DNA of 64,000 nucleotides, taken from positions 1 through 64,000 of the forward strand of contig CAMDWI010000008.1 of the NCBI GenBank assembly GCA_945878555.1, read 5' to 3'. The position numbers and the translations under genes are program-made. The notes below the pieces were generated by a model. The model saw only the letters and a list, made by a program, of their open reading frames with translations. It was not told the origin of the DNA and did no database searches. This document shows, piece by piece, positions 9,800 to 20,782 of the stretch; within the stretch, counting starts at the first letter, position 1, and the number at the start of each line of letters is the position of its first letter. The DNA comes from Klebsiella pneumoniae. Lineage in GTDB: Bacteria; Pseudomonadota; Gammaproteobacteria; Eutrophobiales; Eutrophobiaceae.

Positions 9800-10928
9800 T
9801 ACTGTCTTGCAAGAAGGCCATTCCTTCCGGGACGGGTAAGTTGTTTTTGCTGTTGAGGAACCAGGTTTGCATCTCATCCTTACCCTTGATCTCGACAGAA
9901 CCGCGATTTTCAAGCAGGTAGTTTTCATTCAGACGACCTCGGGTAGACCCTGTTATCTGGATACGCCCGGCCACACCGTGGGACTCCATCCGGCTGGCTG
10001 TATTAACCACATCTCCCCACAGGTCATAGAGAAATTTACGCTTGCCTATGATCCCGGCAATGACTGGACCGGTATCGATACCGACACGTATCTCAAGATG
10101 ATAGGGACTATGTCTGTTAAAGTCATCCATGGCCGCGATCATCTCGAGCGCCATGTCTGCAGCATGGATGGCATGATCATGAACATGAACTGGAAGGCCT
10201 GCAACAGCCATATAGGCATCGCCTATTGTCTTGATCTTCTCAAGTCCGTTCTTGTCGGCAATGGCGTCGAATCGCGTGAAGATGTCATTGAGAACCTTTA
10301 TCAAAACGTCCGGGCTGACAGTTGTCGAAAACCGCGTGAACCCGACGATGTCTGCAAACAGGACCGTCGCCTCCTCGAAGTTATCAGCAATAACTGCTGT
10401 AATGTTGTCTGAAATGACTTCTGAATATCCTTTCAGGCGATCAACGATCGGTTTTGGTAATACGTTAAGTAACAAACGTTCCGAGACTTTCTGTTCCTCG
10501 ATCACCTTTTCGTAGAGTTTTTTTGTCCTCTGGTACAACAAGCGAACTTCCAGCATGTTGTGTACCCGGAGCAGTACCTCTGCGATGTCAAACGGTTTGC
10601 TGATAAAATCCCTCGCCCCGGCATTCAGCGCACGCAGCTTGTGGTCCGGCTGCGCAGTGATTACCAGAACGGGCAGATAGTTACTTGATTCAATTTCTTT
10701 CAGTTGTTCCATCACCTGGAATCCGTCCATGCCGGGCATCTGCAGGTCGAGCAGAATCAGGTCGTACCTGTTGCTGGAGTACAACTCACAAACCTGAGCT
10801 GAATCCGTTGTGGAACTAACGGATACGTAACCGGCGTTCTGAAGCACCTGTTCGAGCAGACGGACATTGGCCGGCTTGTCGTCAACAATCAGGATTTTGC
10901 CATGCAGTATTTCAGCTGTTTCTATCAA
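9771..10928 (-). CDS. Response regulator with C-terminal adenylate/guanylate cyclase domain
   Basis: N-terminal REC (ILIVDDKPANVRLLEQ, DLILLDLQMPGMDG) and class III cyclase (ATVLFADIVGFT, KTIGDAYMAVAG). Confidence 0.92.
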   Translation of the reverse strand: MIETAEILHGKILIVDDKPANVRLLEQVLQNAGYVSVSSTTDSAQVCELYSSNRYDLILLDLQMPGMDGFQVMEQLKEIESSNYLPVLVITAQPDHKLRALNAGARDFISKPFDIAEVLLRVHNMLEVRLLYQRTKKLYEKVIEEQKVSERLLLNVLPKPIVDRLKGYSEVISDNITAVIADNFEEATVLFADIVGFTRFSTTVSPDVLIKVLNDIFTRFDAIADKNGLEKIKTIGDAYMAVAGLPVHVHDHAIHAADMALEMIAAMDDFNRHSPYHLEIRVGIDTGPVIAGIIGKRKFLYDLWGDVVNTASRMESHGVAGRIQITGSTRGRLNENYLLENRGSVEIKGKDEMQTWFLNSKNNLPVPEGMAFLQDSTSGLLHKVA

Positions 10929-13900
10929 GTTATCTCCTTGCTACTTTCTGGCGCTTCCATGGATGAGGCCGATATGTCCAGTGCTTCATCCAGCGCATCC
11001 ATGAACTCATTGACCTTGAATGGCTTGGTAAGATAGCGCATGAATCCTGCTTCCAGCCCCTTGTTGATATCACTACGCACTGCATTTGCACTTATCGCGA
11101 TTACCGGGATGTGTGTCGTCAACGGGTCGTCCTGCAACATTTTTAATGCCTGACTACCGCTAATGCCGGGCAAATTTATGTCCATCAGGATGACGTCCGG
11201 TTTTTCATTGTGCGCGAGTTCAACCCCAAGAATGCCGGTTACAGCTGTAAGCAGACGTATGTCGGTACGGCGCGCAATCAATTGTTCTACCAGCATCATA
11301 TTTGCCGGATTGTCCTCTACATAGAGCAAGGTTCGGGGATGCATACCTTGCTTTACTGTCTTTACAGTCCTGATAGTCGAACTCTCTACTGCAATTCCGG
11401 GTTTGGTCGTCGTCTCCAGTTCAAACCAGAAAACGGTTCCAACACCCACTGTACTGTCCACCCCTATCACACCTCCCATCAGTTCAGTAATGCGCTTGCT
11501 CATTACCAGGCCGATTCCAGTCCCTTCCTCCGTACTACTCTCCCGACCGAGCCGGTTGAACGGCTGAAACAGTTGGGTCAGTTTTTCCGGCGCCAATCCC
11601 GCACCTGTGTCAGCGATACTGACACGGGTACGCCCGGCTTTGCCCGCAGTACACGCAACAACAACCGATCCATTTGTACTGTTGTATTTAATCGCATTGG
11701 AAAGCAGATTGATAAAAACCTGCTTCAAACGGGTCCGGTCTGCCATGACAAAGTTGTTGACTCCTGGTCCGGGAAAAGTCATTTTGATACCACGCTTTTG
11801 TGCCAGCGGCTCGATCATTGCCTCGCATTCAAGCATGACTTCGGCCAGAGACACAGGCTCCTTGGACAAGGACAGTTTTCCGGACTCAATTACGGCAAGA
11901 TCGAGGATCTCGTTGATCAGTTCAAGCAGATACCAGCCCGCATGGAGTATCTGATCTATGCTGGCCTTTTGTGAGGGTGTGGCCGGCGGAGTGTCTGAAT
12001 TCATCAATTGTGCAAATCCCAGAATCGCATTCAGGGGGGAACGCAGTTCATGGCTCATGCTGGACAGGAAATCAGACTTGGCGAGGTTGGCCTTTTTTGC
12101 CACGGATATGGCACTCTCCAGCTCAATGTTCTTCTCCTGCAGAACCTGATCCAGACGTTTGCGCTCGGTGACGTCGCGTGCAGCAGCAAATACACCCTGC
12201 AGTGTCCTGTCCCGATCATAGAAGGTAGTCGCATTGTAGGAAACAACGGTTTCCTCACCGTCTCTGGCACGCGCAGTGAGCTCGAAATCGGTCACTTTTT
12301 TCAGGCTTAACACCTGTTTTATGGCGGCCTCGGCCCGTTCCGGATCGGTAAAACAATTCTTGAACGGGGCACCGATTAATTCATCACGAGTGCTACCGGT
12401 CAGCGCCTCCGTCTGTTTGTTTACATCGGTAATGATACCGGACGGATCGGTAGTCATAATTGCGTCTATATTCGATTCAATCAGGGAACGTGTGTAAAAC
12501 TGCTGATCACGCAGACGCTGATCAAGCTTCTTCTGCTCTGCCTCTACCTGCTTGCGTGCGGTATTATCAGTGCCGATCAACAGGTAACCAATTATTCCGC
12601 CCTGGGCATCGCGTAACGCAGTAACAGATACCACGGCCGGGAAGCGGCTTCCATCCTTGCGGATATAAGTCAGTTCATAGATATCCTCGATTCCACGCGA
12701 GGCCTTGAACACCAGCGCCTCAAAACCTGGCGTAATCGGGGTAGACAGTTCCGCACTCAAGGCCTTGGCCCGGGCGATGACTTCCTGGGGATCAGAGATA
12801 TCGGCCGGGGTAATCTTGTTCATCACATCGGCTGCCACGTAACCCAGCATACGCTCGGCACCTACATTAAAAATCTGGATGACACCTTTTGCATCGGTAG
12901 CAATGCTTGAAAAATTTGCACTGTTAAAGATAGCATTCTGCAGGGCTCCTGCCTTCAGCAGCTCGGCTTCGGCGTGCTTGCGTGCGGTATTATCAGTACC
13001 TATCAACAGATAACCAATAATCCCGTTTTCATCTTCGGCGTCACGCAGGGCGGTAACTGACACGACTGCCGGAAAACGACTGCCGTCCTTTCGGATATAG
13101 GTCAACTCATAGATATCTTCAATACCGCGTGAGGCCTTGAATACCAGCGCCTCAAATCCAGGCATAATTGGGGTCCCGAGTTCAAGGCTTAACGCCCTGG
13201 CTCGGGCAATCACTTCCTGCGGGTCAGAGATATCAGCAGGGGTAATCTTGTTCATCACATCGGTGGCCGCATATCCCAGCATACGCTCCGCACCAACGTT
13301 AAAGATCTGGATTACGCCCTTCGCGTCCGTTGCAATACTGGAGAAGTTGGCGCTGTTGAAGATCGCACTCTGGAGTGCTCCGGCCTTGCGCAGAGCCTCT
13401 TCTGCATGCTTGCGTGCAGTATTATCGGTACCAATCAACAGATAGCCTATGATCCCTTGCTGTTCATCACGCAGTGCCGTAACCGACACTACTGCCGGGA
13501 ACCGGCTGCCATCCTTGCGGATATAGGTCAATTCATAGATGTCCTCGATTCCACGTGAGGCCTTGAACACCAGTGCCTCGAATCCCGGGGTAATCGGGGT
13601 ATCGAACTCCAGACTCAACGTCGCTGCCCGCTCTACCACTTCCTGTGGGTCTGAGATATCGGCCGGGGTTATTTTGTTCAGTACGTCTGCTGCTGCATAA
13701 CCCAGCATGCGCTCGGCACCGACATTAAAGATCTGGATAACACCCTTTTCATCTGTTGCAATACTGGAAAAGTTGGCACTGTTAAATATGGCATCTTGTA
13801 GCGCACCTGTCTTGAGCAGGTTTCTTTGACGTCGAAACTCCGTTATCCCGCCCACACCAGGATGTTTATCATCAATCCTGTCATCGGATACCGTTTTTAA

Positions 13901-13969
13901 CACCGAATCTTCCACATTTATTGCCATGGTGATACCTGGTTTCGTAAGTCGTAGAATTTCATTCACCAA
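10925..13969 (-). CDS. Hybrid sensor histidine kinase with four PAS domains (three near-identical) and C-terminal receiver
   Basis: MSHELRSPLNAILG H-box, HATPase motifs, REC (DVILMDINLPGISG); PAS repeats. Confidence 0.93.
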   Translation of the reverse strand: MVNEILRLTKPGITMAINVEDSVLKTVSDDRIDDKHPGVGGITEFRRQRNLLKTGALQDAIFNSANFSSIATDEKGVIQIFNVGAERMLGYAAADVLNKITPADISDPQEVVERAATLSLEFDTPITPGFEALVFKASRGIEDIYELTYIRKDGSRFPAVVSVTALRDEQQGIIGYLLIGTDNTARKHAEEALRKAGALQSAIFNSANFSSIATDAKGVIQIFNVGAERMLGYAATDVMNKITPADISDPQEVIARARALSLELGTPIMPGFEALVFKASRGIEDIYELTYIRKDGSRFPAVVSVTALRDAEDENGIIGYLLIGTDNTARKHAEAELLKAGALQNAIFNSANFSSIATDAKGVIQIFNVGAERMLGYVAADVMNKITPADISDPQEVIARAKALSAELSTPITPGFEALVFKASRGIEDIYELTYIRKDGSRFPAVVSVTALRDAQGGIIGYLLIGTDNTARKQVEAEQKKLDQRLRDQQFYTRSLIESNIDAIMTTDPSGIITDVNKQTEALTGSTRDELIGAPFKNCFTDPERAEAAIKQVLSLKKVTDFELTARARDGEETVVSYNATTFYDRDRTLQGVFAAARDVTERKRLDQVLQEKNIELESAISVAKKANLAKSDFLSSMSHELRSPLNAILGFAQLMNSDTPPATPSQKASIDQILHAGWYLLELINEILDLAVIESGKLSLSKEPVSLAEVMLECEAMIEPLAQKRGIKMTFPGPGVNNFVMADRTRLKQVFINLLSNAIKYNSTNGSVVVACTAGKAGRTRVSIADTGAGLAPEKLTQLFQPFNRLGRESSTEEGTGIGLVMSKRITELMGGVIGVDSTVGVGTVFWFELETTTKPGIAVESSTIRTVKTVKQGMHPRTLLYVEDNPANMMLVEQLIARRTDIRLLTAVTGILGVELAHNEKPDVILMDINLPGISGSQALKMLQDDPLTTHIPVIAISANAVRSDINKGLEAGFMRYLTKPFKVNEFMDALDEALDISASSMEAPESSKEIT
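12530..13807 (-). repeat. Three tandem PAS-encoding units (13807-13382, 13381-12950, 12949-~12530)
   Basis: Each begins GALQxAIFNSANFSSIATD and ends GIIGYLLIGTDNTARK. Confidence 0.9.
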
Positions 13970-14168
13970 AATTATCTGTCGGTATATTGCAGGTGATGGT
14001 TAGTCGACTATCTGCCGCTCAATGCACTGTATTTTGCGGACAAGTCCCGCCCCCCTGTTGATGCGGGTACCATTCCGCGCATGTTCCCGATCAGAATCTA
14101 CTGCATGATGTTCAATGTATCTGTGCGTCACCACACATGACAGGATGTCATTAAAGCAGACCCTTTTA

Positions 14169-14184
14169 TGTACGTTAGCGCACT
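14169..14184. promoter_or_regulatory. Palindrome TGTACG-TTAG-CGCACT, candidate Crp/Fnr-paralogue site
   Basis: Matches the motif at 22841 and 22937. Confidence 0.6.
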
Positions 14185-14247
14185 GAGCATCCTCTTGTAT
14201 GATCCTGATAATCGCTGTTGCGATAACTGCACAACTGAAGACTGATA

Positions 14248-14691
14248 TTGATGAATTTTAAGAGAAAATTGAAATTTTCCACGTTATTGCCATTTTACCT
14301 GGTGATAAGCCTGGTCAACTGCGCGACATCAGCAGATGTTGTGGCCGTTGTCTCGGCCAGCTGCACCATAAACACCTTGAGCAAAAACGAGGTCAGGAAT
14401 ATTTTTCTTGGCCTTGAGGATCAGACTACAGACAGCCTGAAAATAATCCCGATTGATCAGGCAGAAAACTCACCTGTGCGCCATGAGTTTTACCTTATGC
14501 TGGACAATAAGTCCCCGACACAGGTCAAGGCACATTGGTCTCAGGTCGTCTTCACTGGCAGGGGATTGCCACCCGATCAGGTTGCAAACAGCGAAGAGAT
14601 GAAGCTCTATCTGCTGACTCATCCCGATACGATTGGATACCTTGAGAAGGAGATGGTGGACGACAGTCTGAAAATAGTATTTCCTCAATAA
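14248..14691 (+). CDS. PstS-like/phosphate ABC substrate-binding-related small secreted protein
   Basis: Signal peptide; SKNEVRNIFLG, VKAHWSQVVFTGRG..PPDQV. Confidence 0.75.
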   Translation: MMNFKRKLKFSTLLPFYLVISLVNCATSADVVAVVSASCTINTLSKNEVRNIFLGLEDQTTDSLKIIPIDQAENSPVRHEFYLMLDNKSPTQVKAHWSQVVFTGRGLPPDQVANSEEMKLYLLTHPDTIGYLEKEMVDDSLKIVFPQ

Positions 14692-14753
14692 ACTATTAAA
14701 TAATGTATTGTCTTTTCACATGGATACTAATGGTGTCCCTGTCGCAACTAACT

Positions 14754-16673
14754 TCAAACAGTATTATCCTCATGTATTGTTGATTTCTTTTTATAACTCG
14801 CAATCACGACACAATTACGTCCCGCTGCCTTGGCACTGTACATGGCCTCATCTACCGAACGTACAAGATCATCACCACTGCAGCCATTGCCAGGGAATGC
14901 TGCAACGCCGAATGAAGCCGTCACCCGGACAATACCCACTTCTGATTCAACCTGCATTTCAGCTACAGTGGCTCGTAAATGCTCTGCACGTTTTTGAGTA
15001 ACCTCCAGCGTCATGTCCGGCAGCAGCAGCAAAAATTCCTCACCTCCATACCGACACACAATATCACTGCCACGGGCTGAAGCTTTCAACAGCTCTGCGA
15101 ATAACCGCAGCACTTCGTCACCGAACAGATGTCCATGAATATCATTTATGCTCTTGAAATGATCGATGTCGCATAATATCAGTCCGATTGAACCAGCCTC
15201 ACGTGTAGCACGGATCAATTCGCGCCGCATTACATCATTTAGATAACGACGGTTAAACAGGTCTGTCAGCGGGTCGCGTATAGTCTGCTCGCGGAGTTGT
15301 TCCTGCATTTTCTGCATTTCCTCCTCGACAAGTTTGCGATCGGTAATATCAGTCGCAATACCGACCAGGTAGGGTTTTATAGCTGTATCCAGTCTTGCCG
15401 CACTTAAACTGAAATAACGTATCCCTGACCTGGTAATCAGCCGTGCCACAATAGTGGCAGTCCCGTGTTCAAAGCCTTCCCGGATGTTTTTTGCAACTAA
15501 CGGACGATCCTCCTCATATACCGTATCCAGTGCAGTGGTTATCGCCATCTGGGCATCAGATAGATCCAGCATATCTTTCATGTTATTGTTCCAGCGGACC
15601 ATGCAACCGTTGCTATCAATAACACAAAATCCTTCCGGTATACTCGCAATCAGCGTGTTCGAGAAGTTTCTTTCATCCTCAATGACCTGTTCAGCAAGCT
15701 GGCGCCTCAGGGTGTTGGTCTGACTCATGCGCGCCCATGCCATAACAATCAGTAACACTCCAATACTGCTTGCGAAAGCACGCCAAAGATAGATCTGGCG
15801 TTGCTGTCGTGTAGCCAGCATCTGTTCTTCTTCAGACAATCCCGCAACGATAGCCAGCGGGTAATTGAAAATCAGATGTGCGTCAGTAAAGCGCCGTACT
15901 CCGTCCCAGTTGTTGGTGATTAGTCTCGCTGTATTAATCCAGGAATCTGCGAGCGTGATCCTGGCAGCAAAATCCACACTACCGCCGCTTGATATCACTG
16001 CACCACTGCGTCTGACACGAAACTTGCCGTCAGCCCCAACCACACCCAGCACACCCTGTTCCCCCAGTTTTGCCGCTTCGTAACCACTAACAAAATATCC
16101 TGCATCTACTGCTATGACCACCATGCCAGTAAAACTTCCGTCCGTCGTAACCAACTGGCGACTGAAATACAGCGTCCATTCACCGGTCTCCTGATTCAGC
16201 ACCGGGAGACCAACACCAAGCTCATCTTTCACGTGACTACCGGGAATGTATTCATAGCCCCCAATACTGGACATTGTGGCGTGACTCGTGCTGGCCACAA
16301 CTTTGCCCTTGTTGTCAATTATTGTGACGATGAACAACAGATCGACAGGCAATAACTTTCTCGCTTTTAACTCTGCCAGCACACTGTCACTTCCTCCCTG
16401 TTCGTATGCATACATGACTACCTTCAGGGTATTATCAATTTCGTCCAAGGCTCGCAACACCTGTGCTTCATAGGAAATCGATATTTCATGCACCAGTACT
16501 TTTGCCGTGTTCACAGCGGCTACACGCTCACTGTTAATCAGGATTATCGTTGTGACCCAGATCAGTGACAGCATGATTACTGCAATCACTGGATACAGGA
16601 TGCGTGGCTCTGTCGTCTGGCTTAACCGTAACCAGACTCTGGTGGCTGTATCGCTATGGTAATGTGGCATCAT
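14754..16673 (-). CDS. Membrane-anchored diguanylate cyclase (Cache-like sensor, PAS, GGDEF)
   Basis: GGEEF active site with upstream RGSD (RxxD I-site); N-terminal TM and extracytoplasmic region. Confidence 0.9.
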   Translation of the reverse strand: MMPHYHSDTATRVWLRLSQTTEPRILYPVIAVIMLSLIWVTTIILINSERVAAVNTAKVLVHEISISYEAQVLRALDEIDNTLKVVMYAYEQGGSDSVLAELKARKLLPVDLLFIVTIIDNKGKVVASTSHATMSSIGGYEYIPGSHVKDELGVGLPVLNQETGEWTLYFSRQLVTTDGSFTGMVVIAVDAGYFVSGYEAAKLGEQGVLGVVGADGKFRVRRSGAVISSGGSVDFAARITLADSWINTARLITNNWDGVRRFTDAHLIFNYPLAIVAGLSEEEQMLATRQQRQIYLWRAFASSIGVLLIVMAWARMSQTNTLRRQLAEQVIEDERNFSNTLIASIPEGFCVIDSNGCMVRWNNNMKDMLDLSDAQMAITTALDTVYEEDRPLVAKNIREGFEHGTATIVARLITRSGIRYFSLSAARLDTAIKPYLVGIATDITDRKLVEEEMQKMQEQLREQTIRDPLTDLFNRRYLNDVMRRELIRATREAGSIGLILCDIDHFKSINDIHGHLFGDEVLRLFAELLKASARGSDIVCRYGGEEFLLLLPDMTLEVTQKRAEHLRATVAEMQVESEVGIVRVTASFGVAAFPGNGCSGDDLVRSVDEAMYSAKAAGRNCVVIASYKKKSTIHEDNTV

Positions 16674-16684
16674 TGATTATTGAT

Positions 16685-19600
16685 TCAGGCGGAAACTACA
16701 GCGAGAAACCTGCTTTCGAAAACATCAAGTGGCAATGGTTTACTTATGAAAAAACCCTGGATTTCATCACAATTCAGCAAGCGTAATAAACGCGATTGCT
16801 CTTCGGTTTCTACACCTTCCGCAACAACTTTCAGCTTCAGCGAATGTGCCAGGTTAATAATTGTAGATACCAGGGCCAGCCCTTCAGGACTTTTTGTCAT
16901 ATCTATTACAAATGATCGGTCTATCTTCAGGATATCCACTGGAAGCCGCGACAAATAATTGAGCGAGGAGAATCCTGTGCCGAAATCATCGATGGCCATA
17001 CAAATACCCATCTCGCGGAGTGCCTTGAGACTGCTGATAGTGTGGCTAATATCCTCCATAATCAGGCTTTCAGTGATCTCCAGTTCCAGGCCATTTTTTG
17101 CCTCCGGGTCTACATCAATTGCCTGCCGGATCTCGGCGATGAACCCGGGGTTACGTAATTGCAGGGATGATACGTTAACCGCAATACGCACGGCCGGTTT
17201 ACCGGTGTTGCGCCAGTGCAGATAGTCGTTTACGGCCTTGTACAGTGCCCAGCGACCCACTTCATATATCAGTCCGGTCTGTTCAAGAATCGGTATAAAC
17301 CGACCAGGGGGGACCAGCCCTGTTTGCGGGTCATTCCACCTTATCAGTGCTTCCGCTCCGGCAAGCTTACCGGTTACCAGATTTACCTTTGGCTGGTAAT
17401 GCAGTACAAATTCCCCCTTGTCAAGCGCACGACGCAACTGGTTTTCCAGGGTCAGATTACCTGCGACGGCCTCGGTCATTTTCTGACGGTAAAACAGATA
17501 GCGTGCGCCACTGAGCTTCGCATTTTTCAGTGCAGCCTCTGCATTCCTGTACAAGATATCTGCGTTGGCCCCGTCATCCGGAAAGATAGCCACACCCACC
17601 TTTGCCGAAACCCTGAGCACAGTATCATTCACACGGAACGGGTGGTCCACCAGCGCCTTCATGGTTTTCTCAAACAGGTGTGACAGGTTGCCTGACGGAT
17701 TCAGCACCGGAATCACCAGTGCAAAATGGTCCGCATCAATACGGGCCAATCCTGCCGGGTCTCCGCCGCTACTCTGTATCAACCACTCTGCCACCTGTTT
17801 CAGCAAGACATCACCGGTGGTCCGGCCCAGACTGTTATTGATATTTCTGAAGCGTTCCAGATCCATCAGACACAAGGCCAGTTTGTGTCCGCCTCCGAGT
17901 GCAGTATGAATATGCTGCGCCACACGCTCAAGAAACAGATTACGGTTCGCCAGCCCGGTCAGCACATCATAATAGGCCAGATATTTGAGTCGGTCCTGAT
18001 TGTCGATATGATAGATTGCAAACGCAATATCACCCGCAAGCTCTCTCAACAACTCCAGTTCTTCCTTGTGGAAGAATTCCGGTTCGCTGGAATACAGTGC
18101 CAGCACACCTATGGCCTCTTCCTCCACCAGCAGGGGTAATATAACCATGGAACGTACACCCGCCTCTGCATACTTGTCGCCCAGCAACACCTGTGAATCA
18201 TTTTGCGAATCATTCGATACGATGGCAATCTTCTCCCTGACTGCACGTGCCACCATTGTGGTTGAATGTATCTCGCGTGAAGATACCAGTTGTTTGACTG
18301 CCGCGAGCAATTCCTCATCCTTGCCTGCAGAAGCGACCGGGACAACCATCTGCGTAAGCTTGTCTACCTCACCTATCAATGCCATGCTGAATCCGCCAGT
18401 CTCCACAGCAATCCGGCAAGCCTCCCTGTACAACTCTTCACGATCATACACTCGCACGATGAGTGTATTGATACCACTTAACATGGCATATACACGATTC
18501 AGGTATTTGATTCTGATCTCGGCCTGTTTGCGTCCGCTGATGTCCTGAATCTGGGAGATAAAATATTGTGGCAGTCCTTGCAGGTTACGAATCAGGGAGA
18601 CATCCAGCAACACTGTAACCAGATGCCCTTTATGGTGTAAATAACGTTTCTCCATCTGGTAGTGGTCTATTTCGCCTGCACTGAGACGGCGCAAATACTC
18701 CATATCGGTATCAAGGTCCTGTGGATGTGTCATTTCCTGAAAGGTCAGGGTGAGCATCTCGGCCTCTGTATAACCAACCAGTGCACAAAGCGCCTTGTTT
18801 ACCTTTATCCATCTCCCATCGGGCGCTACAAGCGCCATCCCGATAGGAGCATACTCAAACGCCCCCAATAATTGCTGTTCACTTTCGCGCATAGCCTGCT
18901 CGGCTTGTTTGCGCCTGGTAATGTCCCAGTTCACACCTATCATGTGCGTGGCGGTACCCTTCCCCGAACCATACACCAGTGCATGTGCCTCAACGTGGTG
19001 AATTTCGCCATTTGGCCACACGACACGGAATTCAATATTGAAATCACGAACTCCGGCGATGGCATCCGCTATGGCGGCATCTCCTGCCTTGCGATCATCG
19101 GGATGCAGGCCTTTTTGCCAGGCATCATAGGCCCCGCTGAAATCTTCCTTGCTGATACCATACAGGGAATACATTTGTGCATCCCATACCAGTTTGTTAG
19201 CCACCACATCATATTCCCAGATCCCGATATTCGCTGATTTGGTTGCCAGTCCGAGACGCTCACGACTTTCCAGTAACAGTTTTGATTCAAGCTTGCGTCT
19301 GGTTTCATGGTCAAGATTATCCAGTGCAAAACTGATTTCGGACGCCAGATCAACCAGCAGGTCGCGCACCGGTTCCTTGAAGTACTCAACCTCTCCGGAA
19401 TACAGGGTGAAAGCACCAACCACCTTGCCGTTTCTGTGTAATGGTAACGCCGCAGATGCAAAAATCCCGGCTCGCACAGCATAATCACGCCATATCAACG
19501 TTAACGAATCATTCATGCAGTCCTGACACCAGTATGGCCGGTCCTCACGGATGGCGATGCCTGTCTGGCCACTTCCAGCGGGATCGTCTGAAGCTACTGA

Positions 19601-20782
19601 TATATTCACAGACTTGAGATATCCGATGTCATCACCATAACTGGCAACCGGTGTCAACATCTGCGTCGCAGGATCAATCATGCCTACCCACGCCATTTTC
19701 ATTCCACCATATTGCACTGCTATATGGCAGATTTTCAGGAACAATTCTTCCTCACTGGTACAATGCACTATGGCCTTGTTGCACTGGCTAAGGGCAGTGT
19801 TTATGTTGGTAAATTGGCGGATTTGCTCTGCGGCCGCCCGGGTGTCTGAAATGTCCTTTGCCACCCCTGCGATGCGCACAATCTTTGCATTGGTATCGCG
19901 GACCGGGAATCCCCTCGACTCTATCCATCTGACTGAACCATCCGGCCGGATTATTCGGTATTCGATATTAAATTCACCTGTCAATAATCCTTGCCTGCTT
20001 TTTTCCAGGGTGAACAGGCGATCATCGGGATGAATCGATTCGAGCCAGGATTCCGGATTCGCATACAAGCTCGCACAGCTTCGACCCCATATCTGCGCAT
20101 AGGCCGGGCTGACATACAGCATGCGATTTCCATCTGCATCACGCAGAAAAAATACATCCCGAATATTTTCTGCCATCTGCCGGAACCGGGTCTCGCTGGC
20201 GCGCAGGCTTTGCCTGGACTTTCGTTCTGCGGTGACGTTCAGATGCATAACAACGGCGCCTGCAGGATAACCTTTACCGACGGGGGTCACAATCAGCATG
20301 AACCACCGATGTTGTGTCGGTGAGTGGCACGGATAAACGATAGAAAAACGGTCTGTTGTTCCATCAAGTACTTCACGGATACCTCTGGCGGCCCTGCCCG
20401 ATTCGAATGACCCTACCCCGTTCGTCCGGTCACATATCTCAAGGTAATTTAGACCCAGCCCATACCCGGAACTGGTGAGATCATTTACCCTGGCAAACTG
20501 TCGCCATGATTCATTGACAGAAATTATCTTGCCCTTGCTATCCAGCAAGGCGATGTTTGCAGGCAAGGCATCAAGGGTAGCTGTATGTCTGATGGCATCA
20601 CTGAGCCGGATCTGTTGCTGGACACCCCTCAGGTTATATACATGTCCGTTTTGATCCAGAAAGGTGTCAATCTCTCCTCCCGTAACCTGTTCAAGCAGAT
20701 GAAGATTACTGTTCAGGGTTCTTATTAATACGTGTATTTTCTCATCCTGATTCCCCTGTGACTCTGGAATCTCCGGATTCAC
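16685..20782 (-). CDS. Multi-PAS/GAF GGDEF-EAL protein
   Basis: PAS repeats, GAF domains, degenerate GGDEF (RIDADHF), intact EAL motifs (EALIRW, DDFGTGFSSLNYL, EGVET). Confidence 0.92.
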   Translation of the reverse strand: MNPEIPESQGNQDEKIHVLIRTLNSNLHLLEQVTGGEIDTFLDQNGHVYNLRGVQQQIRLSDAIRHTATLDALPANIALLDSKGKIISVNESWRQFARVNDLTSSGYGLGLNYLEICDRTNGVGSFESGRAARGIREVLDGTTDRFSIVYPCHSPTQHRWFMLIVTPVGKGYPAGAVVMHLNVTAERKSRQSLRASETRFRQMAENIRDVFFLRDADGNRMLYVSPAYAQIWGRSCASLYANPESWLESIHPDDRLFTLEKSRQGLLTGEFNIEYRIIRPDGSVRWIESRGFPVRDTNAKIVRIAGVAKDISDTRAAAEQIRQFTNINTALSQCNKAIVHCTSEEELFLKICHIAVQYGGMKMAWVGMIDPATQMLTPVASYGDDIGYLKSVNISVASDDPAGSGQTGIAIREDRPYWCQDCMNDSLTLIWRDYAVRAGIFASAALPLHRNGKVVGAFTLYSGEVEYFKEPVRDLLVDLASEISFALDNLDHETRRKLESKLLLESRERLGLATKSANIGIWEYDVVANKLVWDAQMYSLYGISKEDFSGAYDAWQKGLHPDDRKAGDAAIADAIAGVRDFNIEFRVVWPNGEIHHVEAHALVYGSGKGTATHMIGVNWDITRRKQAEQAMRESEQQLLGAFEYAPIGMALVAPDGRWIKVNKALCALVGYTEAEMLTLTFQEMTHPQDLDTDMEYLRRLSAGEIDHYQMEKRYLHHKGHLVTVLLDVSLIRNLQGLPQYFISQIQDISGRKQAEIRIKYLNRVYAMLSGINTLIVRVYDREELYREACRIAVETGGFSMALIGEVDKLTQMVVPVASAGKDEELLAAVKQLVSSREIHSTTMVARAVREKIAIVSNDSQNDSQVLLGDKYAEAGVRSMVILPLLVEEEAIGVLALYSSEPEFFHKEELELLRELAGDIAFAIYHIDNQDRLKYLAYYDVLTGLANRNLFLERVAQHIHTALGGGHKLALCLMDLERFRNINNSLGRTTGDVLLKQVAEWLIQSSGGDPAGLARIDADHFALVIPVLNPSGNLSHLFEKTMKALVDHPFRVNDTVLRVSAKVGVAIFPDDGANADILYRNAEAALKNAKLSGARYLFYRQKMTEAVAGNLTLENQLRRALDKGEFVLHYQPKVNLVTGKLAGAEALIRWNDPQTGLVPPGRFIPILEQTGLIYEVGRWALYKAVNDYLHWRNTGKPAVRIAVNVSSLQLRNPGFIAEIRQAIDVDPEAKNGLELEITESLIMEDISHTISSLKALREMGICMAIDDFGTGFSSLNYLSRLPVDILKIDRSFVIDMTKSPEGLALVSTIINLAHSLKLKVVAEGVETEEQSRLLRLLNCDEIQGFFISKPLPLDVFESRFLAVVSA

